From Acidobacteriaceae bacterium (GTDB lineage Bacteria > Acidobacteriota > Terriglobia > Terriglobales > Acidobacteriaceae): DNA of 64,000 bases. Under the pieces are notes generated by a model. It saw only the letters and a program-made list of their open reading frames with translations. It was not told where the DNA came from and searched no databases. The stretch spans positions 245,662 through 309,661 of the forward strand of contig PLDC01000029.1 in NCBI GenBank assembly GCA_003134995.1, in the 5' to 3' direction. Positions 9,966-19,460 of this stretch are shown piece by piece. The position numbers and the translations under genes were made by a program. Within the stretch, counting starts at the first letter, position 1. Each line of letters begins with the position of its first letter.

Positions 9966-11480
9966 ATGCGTCGCTCCATCTGCTATGTCCTCATCAGCGT
10001 CATCGTGGGCGTGTGTCTTTCTGCGCCCGTCGTTGCTCGTGCCCACCACCTCAAGCAAGCTGATACCGTCTCGCTGCCGGTAACAACTTCATCGCCGGAA
10101 GCTCGCGCTCTCTACCAGAAAGGCATGGCCGACTACGAGAACCTTTACCTTGAGCGCTGCAATGATGACTGGCGCGCCGCCGTCAAGGCCGATCCGAATC
10201 TGGCCGTAGCCTGGGCATGGATCGCCTTCAACGGCAGCAATCCCATGGAAGTAACCGCGGCCCGCGAAAGAGCCAAGGCCCTCGCACCCAAAACCACACT
10301 TGGCGAGCAGTTGATGATTACCTGGATCTCTAAAGTGCAGGAAGGCGACTTCATTGGCGGCATCTCCGCCATGAACGACATGCTCGAAATGTATCCCCAC
10401 GACAAGCACCTGATTTATCTCGCCGGCAACTGGCTGTTGCTGGAAAATGCCGACGATCAGGCGCAGAAAATTCTGGAGAAAGCGCTGGCCATCGATAAGA
10501 AGTTCCCCGCCGCGCTGAACGACCTGGCCTACGTGGCCGCCCGCAACCGGGAATTCGCCAAAGCCTTTGCCGCCATGGATCGTTACGTCGCGCTATTGCC
10601 CAATGAGCCCAATCCACATGACTCCTACGGCGAACTGCTGCGCATGGCGGGCAACTTTGAGGGATCGCTGCAGCATTACCGCGCTGCGTTGAAGATTGAT
10701 CCCGATTTTGTCACCTCTCAGGTTGGCCTGGGAGACACCTACGCTCTAATGGGCAATCAGGAGCAGGCACGGATTGAGTACGACAAGGCCATCCGCCAGG
10801 CTCACAACGAGGCCGACCGGCTCGCCTACAGCATGCAGAAAGCAATGACCTGGGTGCGCGACGGCAACTTCGCCGAAGCCGACAATACCTTCCGGGAAAT
10901 TGCGCAGATGGCCCACGCCGGAGATCAGGACCTGCAGGAAGCGCAAGCCTACCGTCATCTCGCCGAATATCAGACCGACGATAAAGTGGCGTTGAAATAT
11001 ATTGAGGATGCGGAGGAGTCGCTTCAACACGGCACTGCGATTTCGAAAGCCGATAAAGACGAAGAGCTTTCCCGTATTCTGCGCAACCGGACCGTGCGCG
11101 CCGCGCATGCCGGCGACCCAGCCTTGGCGGACAAATCTCTGAAGCAGCTCGAAGCCATGGCAGCCGGAAGCCGCAACCGCGTCATCCAGAGTTCCTACAA
11201 CGGCGCCGCCGGAACCTTGCTCATGGACCAGGCGAAAGAAAGTCACGCCAGTCCAGATCAGAAGAACTTCGACGAGAAGAAGTTAGGCGAAGCCATCTCC
11301 TATCTGGAAGAAGACCAGGACAATCCCTTCACCCTGGAACTGCTGGTGCAGGCCTACTACCAGACCAATCAGTCCGACAAGCTGGCCCAGGCCGAAGGCC
11401 GGCTGCGAGGCACCAACGTTCCCACCATGGAGCAGGCCCTGGTAGTCCCAGCCGCCCGCCTGCGCCGCCCAGAAATGTAA
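9966..11480 (+). CDS. Secreted tetratricopeptide repeat protein
   Basis: 504-aa exported TPR protein. The ATG at 9966 is preferred over a TTG one codon earlier because GGAGA (9956-9960) is then correctly spaced. The signal peptide (RRSICYVLISVIVGVCLSAPVVARA) is followed by TPR-like helix pairs from about residue 35 to 300, for example EARALYQKGMADYENLYL, LIYLAGNWLLLENADDQAQKILEKALAIDKKFPAALNDLAY split across repeats, and QVGLGDTYALMGNQEQARIEYDKAI. The C-terminal part is alpha-helical and less regular. TPRs scaffold protein contacts, but the partner is unknown. It lies downstream of the receptor terminator, so it is a separate unit. Confidence 0.87.
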   Translation: MRRSICYVLISVIVGVCLSAPVVARAHHLKQADTVSLPVTTSSPEARALYQKGMADYENLYLERCNDDWRAAVKADPNLAVAWAWIAFNGSNPMEVTAARERAKALAPKTTLGEQLMITWISKVQEGDFIGGISAMNDMLEMYPHDKHLIYLAGNWLLLENADDQAQKILEKALAIDKKFPAALNDLAYVAARNREFAKAFAAMDRYVALLPNEPNPHDSYGELLRMAGNFEGSLQHYRAALKIDPDFVTSQVGLGDTYALMGNQEQARIEYDKAIRQAHNEADRLAYSMQKAMTWVRDGNFAEADNTFREIAQMAHAGDQDLQEAQAYRHLAEYQTDDKVALKYIEDAEESLQHGTAISKADKDEELSRILRNRTVRAAHAGDPALADKSLKQLEAMAAGSRNRVIQSSYNGAAGTLLMDQAKESHASPDQKNFDEKKLGEAISYLEEDQDNPFTLELLVQAYYQTNQSDKLAQAEGRLRGTNVPTMEQALVVPAARLRRPEM

Positions 11481-11594
11481 AGGCAACCCTGCAGTCCGGT
11501 TTTCTTAGCGCACTTCGCGGCCTTTTTAGCGCGCTTCGCAGTTAAAAGCTTTTGGAGGCAACGCATCCTCCTAAATTGGTCTATACTGTCGAAC

Positions 11595-11629
11595 GCCAGA
11601 AGCCAGAAGCCAGAAGCCGGAAGCCCGAA
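11595..11629. repeat. Heptameric tandem repeat, unit GCCAGAA (5 units)
   Basis: Five adjacent 7-bp units: three exact GCCAGAA, one GCCGGAA and one GCCCGAA. They lie just upstream of the PilZ gene. Confidence 0.85.
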
Positions 11630-11646
11630 GCCGCTTCAAAAGTTTA

Positions 11647-11973
11647 ATGATCTCTAATATCGATCGCCGTTCTAGCGCCAGAGTCGCCGCTAAGCTTCCG
11701 GTGCGCGTTCGCAGCACCGCGGCGAATGCCGAGCTGACCGCTCAGACTCGCGATGTCAGCACGAATGGCGTATTCCTTTATACCGACGCCCGCATGGCCG
11801 AAGGCTCTGAAGTCGAATTAGTCCTCATTCTGCCGCCAGAACTGACCTCCGGAGAGAAGTGCTGGGTATGCTGCCATGCCCGCGTCCTGCGCGTGGAGCA
11901 GGGCCCCGACAAGCAATTCGGAGTCGCAGCCGAGATCAAGCGCATGGACATCATTCCGGAGATTCCCGCGTAA
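11647..11973 (+). CDS. PilZ domain protein
   Basis: 108-aa single PilZ domain, a cyclic-di-GMP receptor fold. The c-di-GMP binding elements are visible: an arginine-rich N-terminus (RRSSARVAAKLPVRVR) and the D/NxSxxG-type motif DVSTNGVFL about 25 residues later. The beta-barrel strands continue to the end (WVCCHARVLRVEQG...FGVAAEI). There is no fused output domain, so it probably acts as an adaptor that binds a partner when c-di-GMP is present. Monocistronic. The heptameric repeat array lies directly upstream. Confidence 0.88.
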   Translation: MISNIDRRSSARVAAKLPVRVRSTAANAELTAQTRDVSTNGVFLYTDARMAEGSEVELVLILPPELTSGEKCWVCCHARVLRVEQGPDKQFGVAAEIKRMDIIPEIPA

Positions 11974-12019
11974 GCTGCGGCATTCGGCCACTCACATTAG
12001 GGCTGGCCAATGGTTGAAA

Positions 12020-12054
12020 GCCAACCGCTAACTGCCAACTGCTAACTGCCAGCT
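12020..12054. repeat. Heptameric tandem repeat, unit GCTAACT/GCCAACT (5 units)
   Basis: Five 7-bp units: GCCAACC, GCTAACT, GCCAACT, GCTAACT and GCCAGCT. They are in the gap between the PilZ gene and the next small gene. Confidence 0.85.
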
Positions 12055-12247
12055 GGTGATCAGCCCCCCACGATGGTCCCGGGCCCCGAAGCTTAACCAA
12101 ATGTGCCCACCCCAAGGCAAGAATTGCCCGCCTCCGACAGAAATATCGGAAATCTGTGAAAAAAACCTTCCCCTGGTACCGACCTTGGTGCAATAATGGC
12201 GGCCCTGGAATTGCTCTGGCCAAACTCAGTAATCAGGCGGGCCTCGT

Positions 12248-12598
12248 ATGTGGATTGAGAAATTGTCGGACGGCGTGGTGCAAGTGCAAACTCCTATTGG
12301 ACCGCGCTATCTAATGCCATCATTTCTTCAACGTGTGTATTTTCTCTGGATGTTCCGTAACTTCCCGATCCTTCCGCACGCCGTGCTCAGCAATGGCCAA
12401 CAGCGCATGGTTGATCGCATGTGTTCCGAGCAGAGGTTCGTTTCCATGGCCTACGCTGATGGCATGGACGATGCTCCCGTAATCGGCACCGTCGAGAAGC
12501 GCCCCACCATGAAGACGGGACCAGACTTCCTGCCGCCGCGCCGCCCCGTGACCAGCGAAAGCACCGGACTGGCCGCAGAAGTCCGCCAGCGCTCATAG
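12248..12598 (+). CDS. Small conserved protein of unknown function
   Basis: 116 aa, not recognised as a named family. The first 60 residues are compact and aromatic (MWIEKLSDGVVQVQTPIGPRY... FLWMFRNFPILP). The C-terminal 45 residues are Pro/Thr/Arg-rich and probably disordered. There is no signal peptide or membrane segment. Codon usage and composition match the neighbours, and the frame begins right after GCGGGCCTCGT, without a strong ribosome site. It stands alone between the PilZ gene and tRNA-Lys. Likely a real cytoplasmic protein. Confidence 0.6.
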   Translation: MWIEKLSDGVVQVQTPIGPRYLMPSFLQRVYFLWMFRNFPILPHAVLSNGQQRMVDRMCSEQRFVSMAYADGMDDAPVIGTVEKRPTMKTGPDFLPPRRPVTSESTGLAAEVRQRS

Positions 12599-12857
12599 AA
12601 AAATTTCGTCTAGTGTGGCCGCCCCCGCGCAAGCGCGCGAAGGGTCGATCACCGTAAACAAATCCGTGCCGTGAACTCACCCCAACGGTGGCCGCGATCA
12701 CCAAGCCCGCCATAGCTGCGCTGTGAACACTTCAAATCAACGGTCGCTGCCTTCTGCATTTTCCCGAATGCGCTTCCACTGTCTCGACTCAGGAAAGATG
12801 CCAGGTACCAAGAGATGTTACAATCACAAATTGTCCCGCAAGGCGAAATCCCCCCGT

Positions 12858-12933
<76 letters not shown>

Positions 12934-13066
12934 CTCCCAATCAGTTTGTCGTTCGGGGCTTCACTTCGCCCGCGTTTACACTGTATTGGTCAAGGATTCG
13001 TCTCCGATATAAGGGTCACCCTGTTTTGCGCAATGCCGAGGGCAGTATTCCTACCGCCGAATTGTT

Positions 13067-14395
13067 ATGCATTCACAAACCTCACTAGCGAGCAAAGGCG
13101 CGATTGGCATCGATTTTGGGACTACCAACAGTTCAATCGCCTTTGCCGGTTGCTCCGACGAGATTCAGCTTGCCAAGTTCCCTTATTTGGGAGCCGCGAC
13201 TGACGCGTATCGGTCGCTGTTGTATCTCGAGCAGGTGAAGGAAGAAGGCGTGAATGTCCTTAAATCGTGGACGGGCCCGGAAGGTATTGAGCACTACCTT
13301 TCCGCCGACGTGAAGGGTCGCCTGATTCAATCGCTCAAATCGTTTCTGAGTAGTCGCACCCTTCACGGCACAGAGGTTTTCGGCCGGCGTTACACACTTG
13401 AAGATTTAATCGCGAAAATTCTCAGGGACCTACGGAAAAAGGCGGAGCGTCAGTTCGGGATCAAAATCAGATCAGCGGTAGTCGGAAGACCGGTTCATTT
13501 CGTCGGCGCAGAGAATCAGGATGATGACCGCTATGCGGAGGAGCGGCTACGGTTGGCTTTTGAGTCGGCTGGCTATGAGTCGGTGGAGTTTGAGATGGAG
13601 CCGGTAGCGGCCGCTCACTATTACGAGTCCACGCTGGACCATGACGAACTCATCCTCATTGGCGATTTCGGCGGAGGCACGAGTGACTTCTCACTAGCTC
13701 ACGTCGGCCCTACCGTGCGCCGAAGAGGCAGAGTCGCGAGCGACATTGTCGGCAACGCGGGAGTTGGCATTGCGGGCGATTCGTTCGATGCGAAGATCGT
13801 CAGGCACCTGGTTTCGCCGGCTCTGGGTGCTGGATCGCAACTGCGGTCGCTGGGCAAGATCCTGCCGGTTCCGAACTGGGTTTACATAAAATTGGAGCGA
13901 TGGCATCATCTCTCTCTGTTGCGAGGCAGAGATGTGCTGAACATGCTGAAAGGTGTTCACGCGCAGGCGCTTGAACCAGAAAAAATCGGGGCGCTCATTC
14001 ACTTCATAAAAGAAGACCTGGGATTCCACCTGCATCGCGCCGTGCAAAAAGTGAAATGCGATTTATCGAATCATACGGCGGCCACATTCGAATTTTCGGA
14101 CGGGTTTGTGGACTTGAAGGCGGCAGTGGAACGGCGATCGTTCGAGGAATGGATCTCGGAAGAGCTTGGACAGATCGGCGGATGCATCGATGGCCTTCTC
14201 AGTTCTTCCGGTGTTCGTCCGCGTGATGTTGATATGGTCTTTCTGACTGGCGGCTCTTCGTTCGTCCCCGCCGTCAGGAGCATTTTTGAAGCGCGATTTG
14301 GAGAAAACCGAATTCGCGGCGGAAACGAGTTTACGTCGGTCGCCCGCGGCTTGGCGCTAAAAGCGATCGACTTGCGCACATCGCCTGTGCGTTGA
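13067..14395 (+). CDS. Hsp70-like chaperone, YegD type
   Basis: 442-aa Hsp70/actin-fold ATPase without the C-terminal substrate-binding domain of DnaK, which is the size and layout of the YegD subfamily. Phosphate-1 motif GIDFGTTNSSIAF lies at about 12-24, phosphate-2 IGDFGGGTSDFS at about 196-207, and adenosine motif VFLTGGSSFVPAV at about 397-409. Cytoplasmic with no signal peptide. The natural client of YegD-like proteins is not established. The frame opens about 130 nt after tRNA-Lys, and the ATG at 13067 is the first good start. Nothing next to it suggests a chaperone operon. Confidence 0.88.
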   Translation: MHSQTSLASKGAIGIDFGTTNSSIAFAGCSDEIQLAKFPYLGAATDAYRSLLYLEQVKEEGVNVLKSWTGPEGIEHYLSADVKGRLIQSLKSFLSSRTLHGTEVFGRRYTLEDLIAKILRDLRKKAERQFGIKIRSAVVGRPVHFVGAENQDDDRYAEERLRLAFESAGYESVEFEMEPVAAAHYYESTLDHDELILIGDFGGGTSDFSLAHVGPTVRRRGRVASDIVGNAGVGIAGDSFDAKIVRHLVSPALGAGSQLRSLGKILPVPNWVYIKLERWHHLSLLRGRDVLNMLKGVHAQALEPEKIGALIHFIKEDLGFHLHRAVQKVKCDLSNHTAATFEFSDGFVDLKAAVERRSFEEWISEELGQIGGCIDGLLSSSGVRPRDVDMVFLTGGSSFVPAVRSIFEARFGENRIRGGNEFTSVARGLALKAIDLRTSPVR

Positions 14396-14904
14396 AGAAA
14401 TTGCGGTCCGTACGGTATTCGCGCCCATTTCAGCTAAGATCCCGCCTCGTCGCCAAGTGATCCTGCGCAAAGGCTAGGCGTTCGGACGCCGACAGGCTCT
14501 GTACCGCGGCCGCAATTTTCGCAACTTCGGGTCGAAATCCCTCTGTTTTCGAATGCGGCTTGGCGCTTCCCGGTGGTTCCCAATGGCTTTTTTCGGATTA
14601 AGGGGCAAATCCGGCGGCGATCTGTACCCCGCTACTGGCAGCCGTTTCGGGCGGTAGCAACATCGGCAATAGTGCAAATTTCTTCATCTTGACTAAATCG
14701 ATTTGAGCCGTAATAATCCGCCCTCAACAGAAACTACTATGCCGGACTGAATTCAGTCTGGACTCTAGTCTGAACTCTGGAGCGCGGAGGTGACAATTTT
14801 TCAGTGATTTTTTCCCAGTGATGCGGGCCTTGCAGTGAAGGCTTAGTTGGTCCGGTTTCCCCCCAACCTGTTGTTGTCCGAACCAAAGGAGCGAAGTTGC
14901 AGCG
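14396..14904. other. Long intergenic region upstream of the beta-helix protein gene
   Basis: 509 bp with no convincing gene on either strand. It contains a perfect 12-bp palindrome ACTGAATTCAGT (14746-14757) and a hairpin closed by GCTAC/GTAGC (about 14631-14659). The palindrome sits about 150 nt before the downstream start and could be an operator. Confidence 0.4.
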
Positions 14905-17900
14905 ATGAAGAACCATCGCCTGTGTATCACCCTGTTTTTATTGGCCGTAACACTTTCTCCCCCGCTCAGCAAGGCTGAGGGACCCGCGTCCTATTGGGTC
15001 AACCCCACTACCGGTTCCGATTCCTACGCCGGCACCGAGTCTGCGCCTTTCCAGCACATCGGCCACGCTTGGACTGTCGCGCAAGCCAACAATCTGAATA
15101 ACGAAGCCACGACGGTGAATCTCGAGGCCGGCACCTATCGCGAGTCTGTCAGCATGAACTCCGAAAAGGGAGCCACAAGCGCGCTGATCACATTTCAGCC
15201 GGCTTCCGGCGCTTCTGGCCAAGTCATCTGGAGCGGCGGCACCCTCTACACCGGCTGGACCGCGTACTCCGGCAATAGCAGCATCTTCACGCATTCCTGG
15301 ACCAACGACTACCCGCTCTGCGCTCAAGTCACAGGCTGCACGCAATACTTGCAGCAAGACATCATGCTGCATCAGGAAATGGTGACCGTGAACGGCGCTG
15401 TGCTGACGCAGGTTTTATCGTTGACCCAGATGTTGTATCCCGGAATGTTTTACGTGGACAACACCACTTCGACGATCTATGTGTGGCCGCCTTCCGGTAC
15501 CGACATGGCAACTGCCACCGTCGACATTCCAACGAAATCATCTCTGCTAGCCATCTACGGAGTTTCCAACCTGGTCTTCGACGGCATCATATTTCAGTAC
15601 GCCAACTCCTGCCGTTCCAGTGCGGCAGTGCAGATTAACGGCTCCAGTAGCTTCATCACATTCGATTCCGATACCTTCCAGTGGAACAACGGCCAGGGCC
15701 TGGCCATCAACAATCCGGCCAGCAACATCACGGTGGAGAACAGCGTATCGAATTATAACGGGGACAGCGGCTTTCAGAGTTCTCAGACCCTCAGCAACCA
15801 GTGGATCAGCAACGTTGTGGAGGAAAACAATTGGCGCGGCGCGCAAGCTGGCTACTACGGATGCAATGTGGCCGGCCAGCACGTGTGGCTGGCGCACGGA
15901 GACACTCTCACCAACGACACGATCGCATGGAACCAGGCCTACGGCATTCACTGGGACACCGATAACCGGAATATTACCGTCACAGGCCTTATCTCCGCCG
16001 ACAACCTGCTGAGTGGCGTTGTGATCGAAACCAATGAAGGACCGATCAGCCTGTCGGAAAGTTATGTTTGCAACCAGGTCTCGACTCTCTCAGGAGGCGG
16101 GCTGGTTCTTCGCAATTCCGGCTATGACAGCGATTTCAAAGCGGTCTCGCCGGGAGTCTCTGTAACCAATAGCTATCTGTACAACAACTATTCATCGCAG
16201 CTGGCGGTAACCGGGCAGGCGGGCGGAATCCAGATTACCGATTGGCAGACCGGCAAGGCCTACAACCTGATCACTGGCAATTACACGAATACCGGCAACA
16301 CCATCGAAGGCGTTGGCATTGGACAAGAGGTGTTCAGCGACTTTTCTTTGAACGGTTCGGACTGGACGGATTTCCAGACTACGCTGATTTCCAATAATAA
16401 CGACTGGTGGAATTCCAGCAACACAACCACGCCTTTCGCCGTTCCTGTCCCCGCCGTTGGCACCATGACCGATTTCGCAACCTGGCAGGCCGACACATCG
16501 CAGGACCTGATTGGCTCGACCTTCAGCGCTCCATCCGGAGATCCTTTCGCTACGTGCAACTCGGTGACCCCGCCCGCCGCCGACTATTGGCTCACGGTCG
16601 ACAACAACTCTGTTACCGTCGATCCCACGAGCACAGCTGTCTACAACCTTACCGTGACTTCCCTCGCGGGCTTTTCCGGAACCGTGAATCTCTCCATCGA
16701 CGGCATCACCGAGGTTAAAGGACTCACGGCTACATTCAGTCTGAATCCCATTACCGGCGGCTCGGGGACTTCGGTTCTTACCATCACTTCCACCGATGGC
16801 ACAACTCCTGCCGGCACCTACAGCATCACCGTGATCGCCAACAGCGGCAATCTCACCCGGACCATCACCGTGCAGTTGGTCGTGCCCGGCTCGTCACTTT
16901 TGTATTCCACAGTCAGCCTGGGTTTTCCTGCAACGTCGGTCGGCACTACCAGTTCAGCCCTCACCGTTACTATTACAAATGATGGAACCAGGTCAGTGAA
17001 GTTCACCAGCTATACCATCGATGCGACCCAGTTCGCGATTTCCGCGAACACCTGCCCGGCCTCGGGCCACTCGCTGAAGGCCGGCAAGAACTGCACCATT
17101 TCCGTCACCTTCACGCCCAGTGGGGGTACAGGTTTCACCGGCACTCTCAGCGTTGTGGATGGTGACGTGAACAGTCCTCAAGTCGTGAACCTTTCCGGAG
17201 TGGGCACTGCAATACCCAGCGTATTGCTCTCCACGACCAACCTTGTCTTCGGGGATGTCCTGGAGAACAGTTCCAGCACTATGCAGCTCACCCTCACCAA
17301 CAACGGAACCGGCAATCTGACCATCAATAGCATCGCCATCTCGGGCGCCGACAGCGCCATGTTTACTCAGACCAACAACTGCGGGTCGACCGTGCTTCCC
17401 AATGGCACCTGTACGTTCAATGTAACCTTTACTCCAACCAATACCATCTTCGACACCTCTACATTGACGATCAGCGACAACGCTGACTCAGGGTTGCAGG
17501 CCGTTGCATTGAGCGGCTTTGGCGCCCAGCCCAGAGTCAGTTTCACCCCAGATTTGCTGACCTTCGGCAGCGTGGCGGTGAACTCCAGCAGCGCTCTGAC
17601 CGACACCGTCACGAACATCGGTTCAGTCGCATTGACCATCACGAAAATTGCGCTCACCGGCAGCAACACCAAGTACTACAAGGAATCGGATAATTGTCCG
17701 CGTAGTCCCAAAACGCTCGCCGCTGGCGCCACCTGTGTTGCCACCATCACATTTACGCCCACGATCACCGGCGCGCTGGATTCCACGCTCACCATCACTG
17801 ACAATACCTCTGCGGGCACCAACACACTTAGCCTCAAAGGCACCGGCAAGTACCCCACCGTCAGCTTCACCCCGGCTAGCCTCGCTTTCGGCAGCGTGGC

Positions 17901-18177
17901 TCTCAACACCACGGTCTCACTCAGCGATACGGTCACAAATACGAGTGCCGTGTCGTTGACCATCAGTAAAATCGCGCTCACAGGCAGCAACACTCAGTAC
18001 TACACCGAGTCGGATAATTGCCCGCGCAGCCCCAGCACTTTGGCTGCGGGTTCCATCTGCGTTGCCACCGTTACCTTTACTCCCACGGTGAGTGGTTCGC
18101 TCAATTCCACGCTGACCATCACCGACAACACCTCTGCGGGCTCTAGTACGCTAAGCCTGACCGGCAAAGGCAAATAA
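14905..18177 (+). CDS. Secreted right-handed beta-helix protein with choice-of-anchor D repeats
   Basis: 1090-aa exported protein. After the signal peptide (cleavage near SKAEG) there is a segment like the start of surface beta-helix proteins (YWVNPTTGSDSYAGTESAPFQHIGHAW). An Asn/Ser-rich right-handed parallel beta-helix follows at about residues 130-500, of the kind seen in polysaccharide lyases and pectinase-like proteins. A linker with one Ig-like domain runs at about 555-655. Four choice-of-anchor D (ASPM/SPD-2/Hydin-like) domains follow, at about 660-769, 770-874, 875-982 and 983-1090. The last two are 108 residues each and nearly the same, which points to recent tandem duplication. No enzyme residues can be assigned with confidence. 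The role may be surface adhesion or polysaccharide binding. Confidence 0.85.
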   Translation: MKNHRLCITLFLLAVTLSPPLSKAEGPASYWVNPTTGSDSYAGTESAPFQHIGHAWTVAQANNLNNEATTVNLEAGTYRESVSMNSEKGATSALITFQPASGASGQVIWSGGTLYTGWTAYSGNSSIFTHSWTNDYPLCAQVTGCTQYLQQDIMLHQEMVTVNGAVLTQVLSLTQMLYPGMFYVDNTTSTIYVWPPSGTDMATATVDIPTKSSLLAIYGVSNLVFDGIIFQYANSCRSSAAVQINGSSSFITFDSDTFQWNNGQGLAINNPASNITVENSVSNYNGDSGFQSSQTLSNQWISNVVEENNWRGAQAGYYGCNVAGQHVWLAHGDTLTNDTIAWNQAYGIHWDTDNRNITVTGLISADNLLSGVVIETNEGPISLSESYVCNQVSTLSGGGLVLRNSGYDSDFKAVSPGVSVTNSYLYNNYSSQLAVTGQAGGIQITDWQTGKAYNLITGNYTNTGNTIEGVGIGQEVFSDFSLNGSDWTDFQTTLISNNNDWWNSSNTTTPFAVPVPAVGTMTDFATWQADTSQDLIGSTFSAPSGDPFATCNSVTPPAADYWLTVDNNSVTVDPTSTAVYNLTVTSLAGFSGTVNLSIDGITEVKGLTATFSLNPITGGSGTSVLTITSTDGTTPAGTYSITVIANSGNLTRTITVQLVVPGSSLLYSTVSLGFPATSVGTTSSALTVTITNDGTRSVKFTSYTIDATQFAISANTCPASGHSLKAGKNCTISVTFTPSGGTGFTGTLSVVDGDVNSPQVVNLSGVGTAIPSVLLSTTNLVFGDVLENSSSTMQLTLTNNGTGNLTINSIAISGADSAMFTQTNNCGSTVLPNGTCTFNVTFTPTNTIFDTSTLTISDNADSGLQAVALSGFGAQPRVSFTPDLLTFGSVAVNSSSALTDTVTNIGSVALTITKIALTGSNTKYYKESDNCPRSPKTLAAGATCVATITFTPTITGALDSTLTITDNTSAGTNTLSLKGTGKYPTVSFTPASLAFGSVALNTTVSLSDTVTNTSAVSLTISKIALTGSNTQYYTESDNCPRSPSTLAAGSICVATVTFTPTVSGSLNSTLTITDNTSAGSSTLSLTGKGK
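17527..18174 (+). repeat. Tandem 324-bp intragenic duplication (last two anchor-D domains)
   Basis: Two adjacent 108-codon units (17527-17850 and 17851-18174). They share blocks such as KIALTGSNT, ESDNCPRSP, TLAAG and STLTITDNTSAG at matching positions. Confidence 0.8.
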
Positions 18178-18212
18178 CAATCCGAATGGCGGTTTAGTGA
18201 ATCTAATGCAGC

Positions 18213-19328
18213 ATGCGAGTACGAAGAGAATTAATCGGCTTCATCACAGTGTTTCAGTCCGTTCTTTTCCTGATCCATTACTTCCTCTATAAGACTTGGA
18301 CCTTTTCTTCTGCAGGGGGCGAAGTCCGCGGAACATTCTGGATCAGAGTTGTTTTGGGTTGCTTGTCAGTAAGCTTTGTTGCCGCTTCACTAATGGCTTT
18401 TCGATATACGAATGCCGTTCTACGCGCGTTTTACAGGGCTGCTGCAGTTTGGATAGGTGTGGGAAGCTTTCTTGTCATCGCGGCAGTTTTTTCCTGGATT
18501 ATCTTCGGAGTCGCGCAGCTGGCGGGGCTCAACATCAACTTCCATAGGACCGTGGAATTGCTGTTCGGTGTTGCGGCAATCGCGGGAGTCTACGGAGTTT
18601 TCAACGCAGGCTGGACGCGGATCACGCGAACCACGGTGCGGCTTGCGAACTTGCCGGCAGCGTGGCGCGGGCGAACTGCGGCCCTGATCAGCGATGTTCA
18701 CCTTGGGCACGTGCGCAATGGCAGTTTTCTGCGGCGCTTGGTGGCAAAGGTTTTAAGAGAAGAGCCGGACGCGGTTTTTCTTGCTGGCGATTTGTATGAC
18801 GGCACGGCCATCGACGAGCGGCGAGCCGCAGAACCGTTGAATAAACTTGTGGCGCCACAGGGCGTATATTTTGTCGCGGGAAATCATGAGCAGTTTGGAG
18901 ACGACAGCAAATATCTGAATGCCATCGCGGCCGCCGGAGTGCGCGTGCTTACCAACGAAAAGGTTGAAGTGGACGGCTTGCAGATTATTGGCGTCCCCTA
19001 CCGCAACGCAACGAGGAATGGCCAGCTTGCGTCGGTGCTGCATGCGATCGGGTTGGACCGCGACCGCGCAAGTATTCTGTTGGTGCATGCGCCTGACCAT
19101 CCTGAGATCGCTGAGGCTGCGGGCGTTTCACTGCAGCTCTCCGGGCATACTCACCTTGGGCAGTTCTTACCGTGGAGTTGGATGGCGCGTCGGATTTACC
19201 GGCAGTTCGTTTATGGCTTGAGCCGGATCGGAAAGATGCAAGTGTTCACTTCGAGCGGAGCAGGAACCTGGGGACCGCCGCTGCGGCTGGGATCGAATCC
19301 CGAGATTGTAATGCTCCAATTCGAGTAA
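18213..19328 (+). CDS. Membrane-anchored metallophosphoesterase (YkuE/YaeI-like)
   Basis: 371 aa. Four hydrophobic helices in the first 145 residues anchor the protein. A calcineurin-type metallophosphoesterase domain follows, with all metal-binding blocks: SDVHLGH (D, H), LAGDLYDG (GD), AGNHEQFGD (GNHE), LLVHAPDHPE and LSGHTHLGQ (GHTH). Family members hydrolyse phosphoesters, and YaeI/YkuE-type proteins are linked to UDP-diacylglucosamine-like or other envelope substrates. The exact substrate here is unknown. It starts 35 nt after the beta-helix gene on the same strand, so co-transcription is possible. Confidence 0.9.
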   Translation: MRVRRELIGFITVFQSVLFLIHYFLYKTWTFSSAGGEVRGTFWIRVVLGCLSVSFVAASLMAFRYTNAVLRAFYRAAAVWIGVGSFLVIAAVFSWIIFGVAQLAGLNINFHRTVELLFGVAAIAGVYGVFNAGWTRITRTTVRLANLPAAWRGRTAALISDVHLGHVRNGSFLRRLVAKVLREEPDAVFLAGDLYDGTAIDERRAAEPLNKLVAPQGVYFVAGNHEQFGDDSKYLNAIAAAGVRVLTNEKVEVDGLQIIGVPYRNATRNGQLASVLHAIGLDRDRASILLVHAPDHPEIAEAAGVSLQLSGHTHLGQFLPWSWMARRIYRQFVYGLSRIGKMQVFTSSGAGTWGPPLRLGSNPEIVMLQFE

Positions 19329-19460
19329 GGCGCGACCGGCGAAAAATTCGCCGAATCCGCGTTTTGGCCTGACCCTGGCCTCGATAAAGAACAGTATTGA
19401 GAGTAGGGTCGGAGCGTGACACAATTGCGGACGTGTAATGCAGAAAGAGGAATTGCACGG

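Noticed and set aside
14600..14680. Cyclic-di-GMP riboswitch on the minus strand
   Set aside because: A GTAGCGGGGTAC string resembles part of the GEMM-I consensus, but the required GCAAAGC half is absent and no gene lies downstream on that strand.
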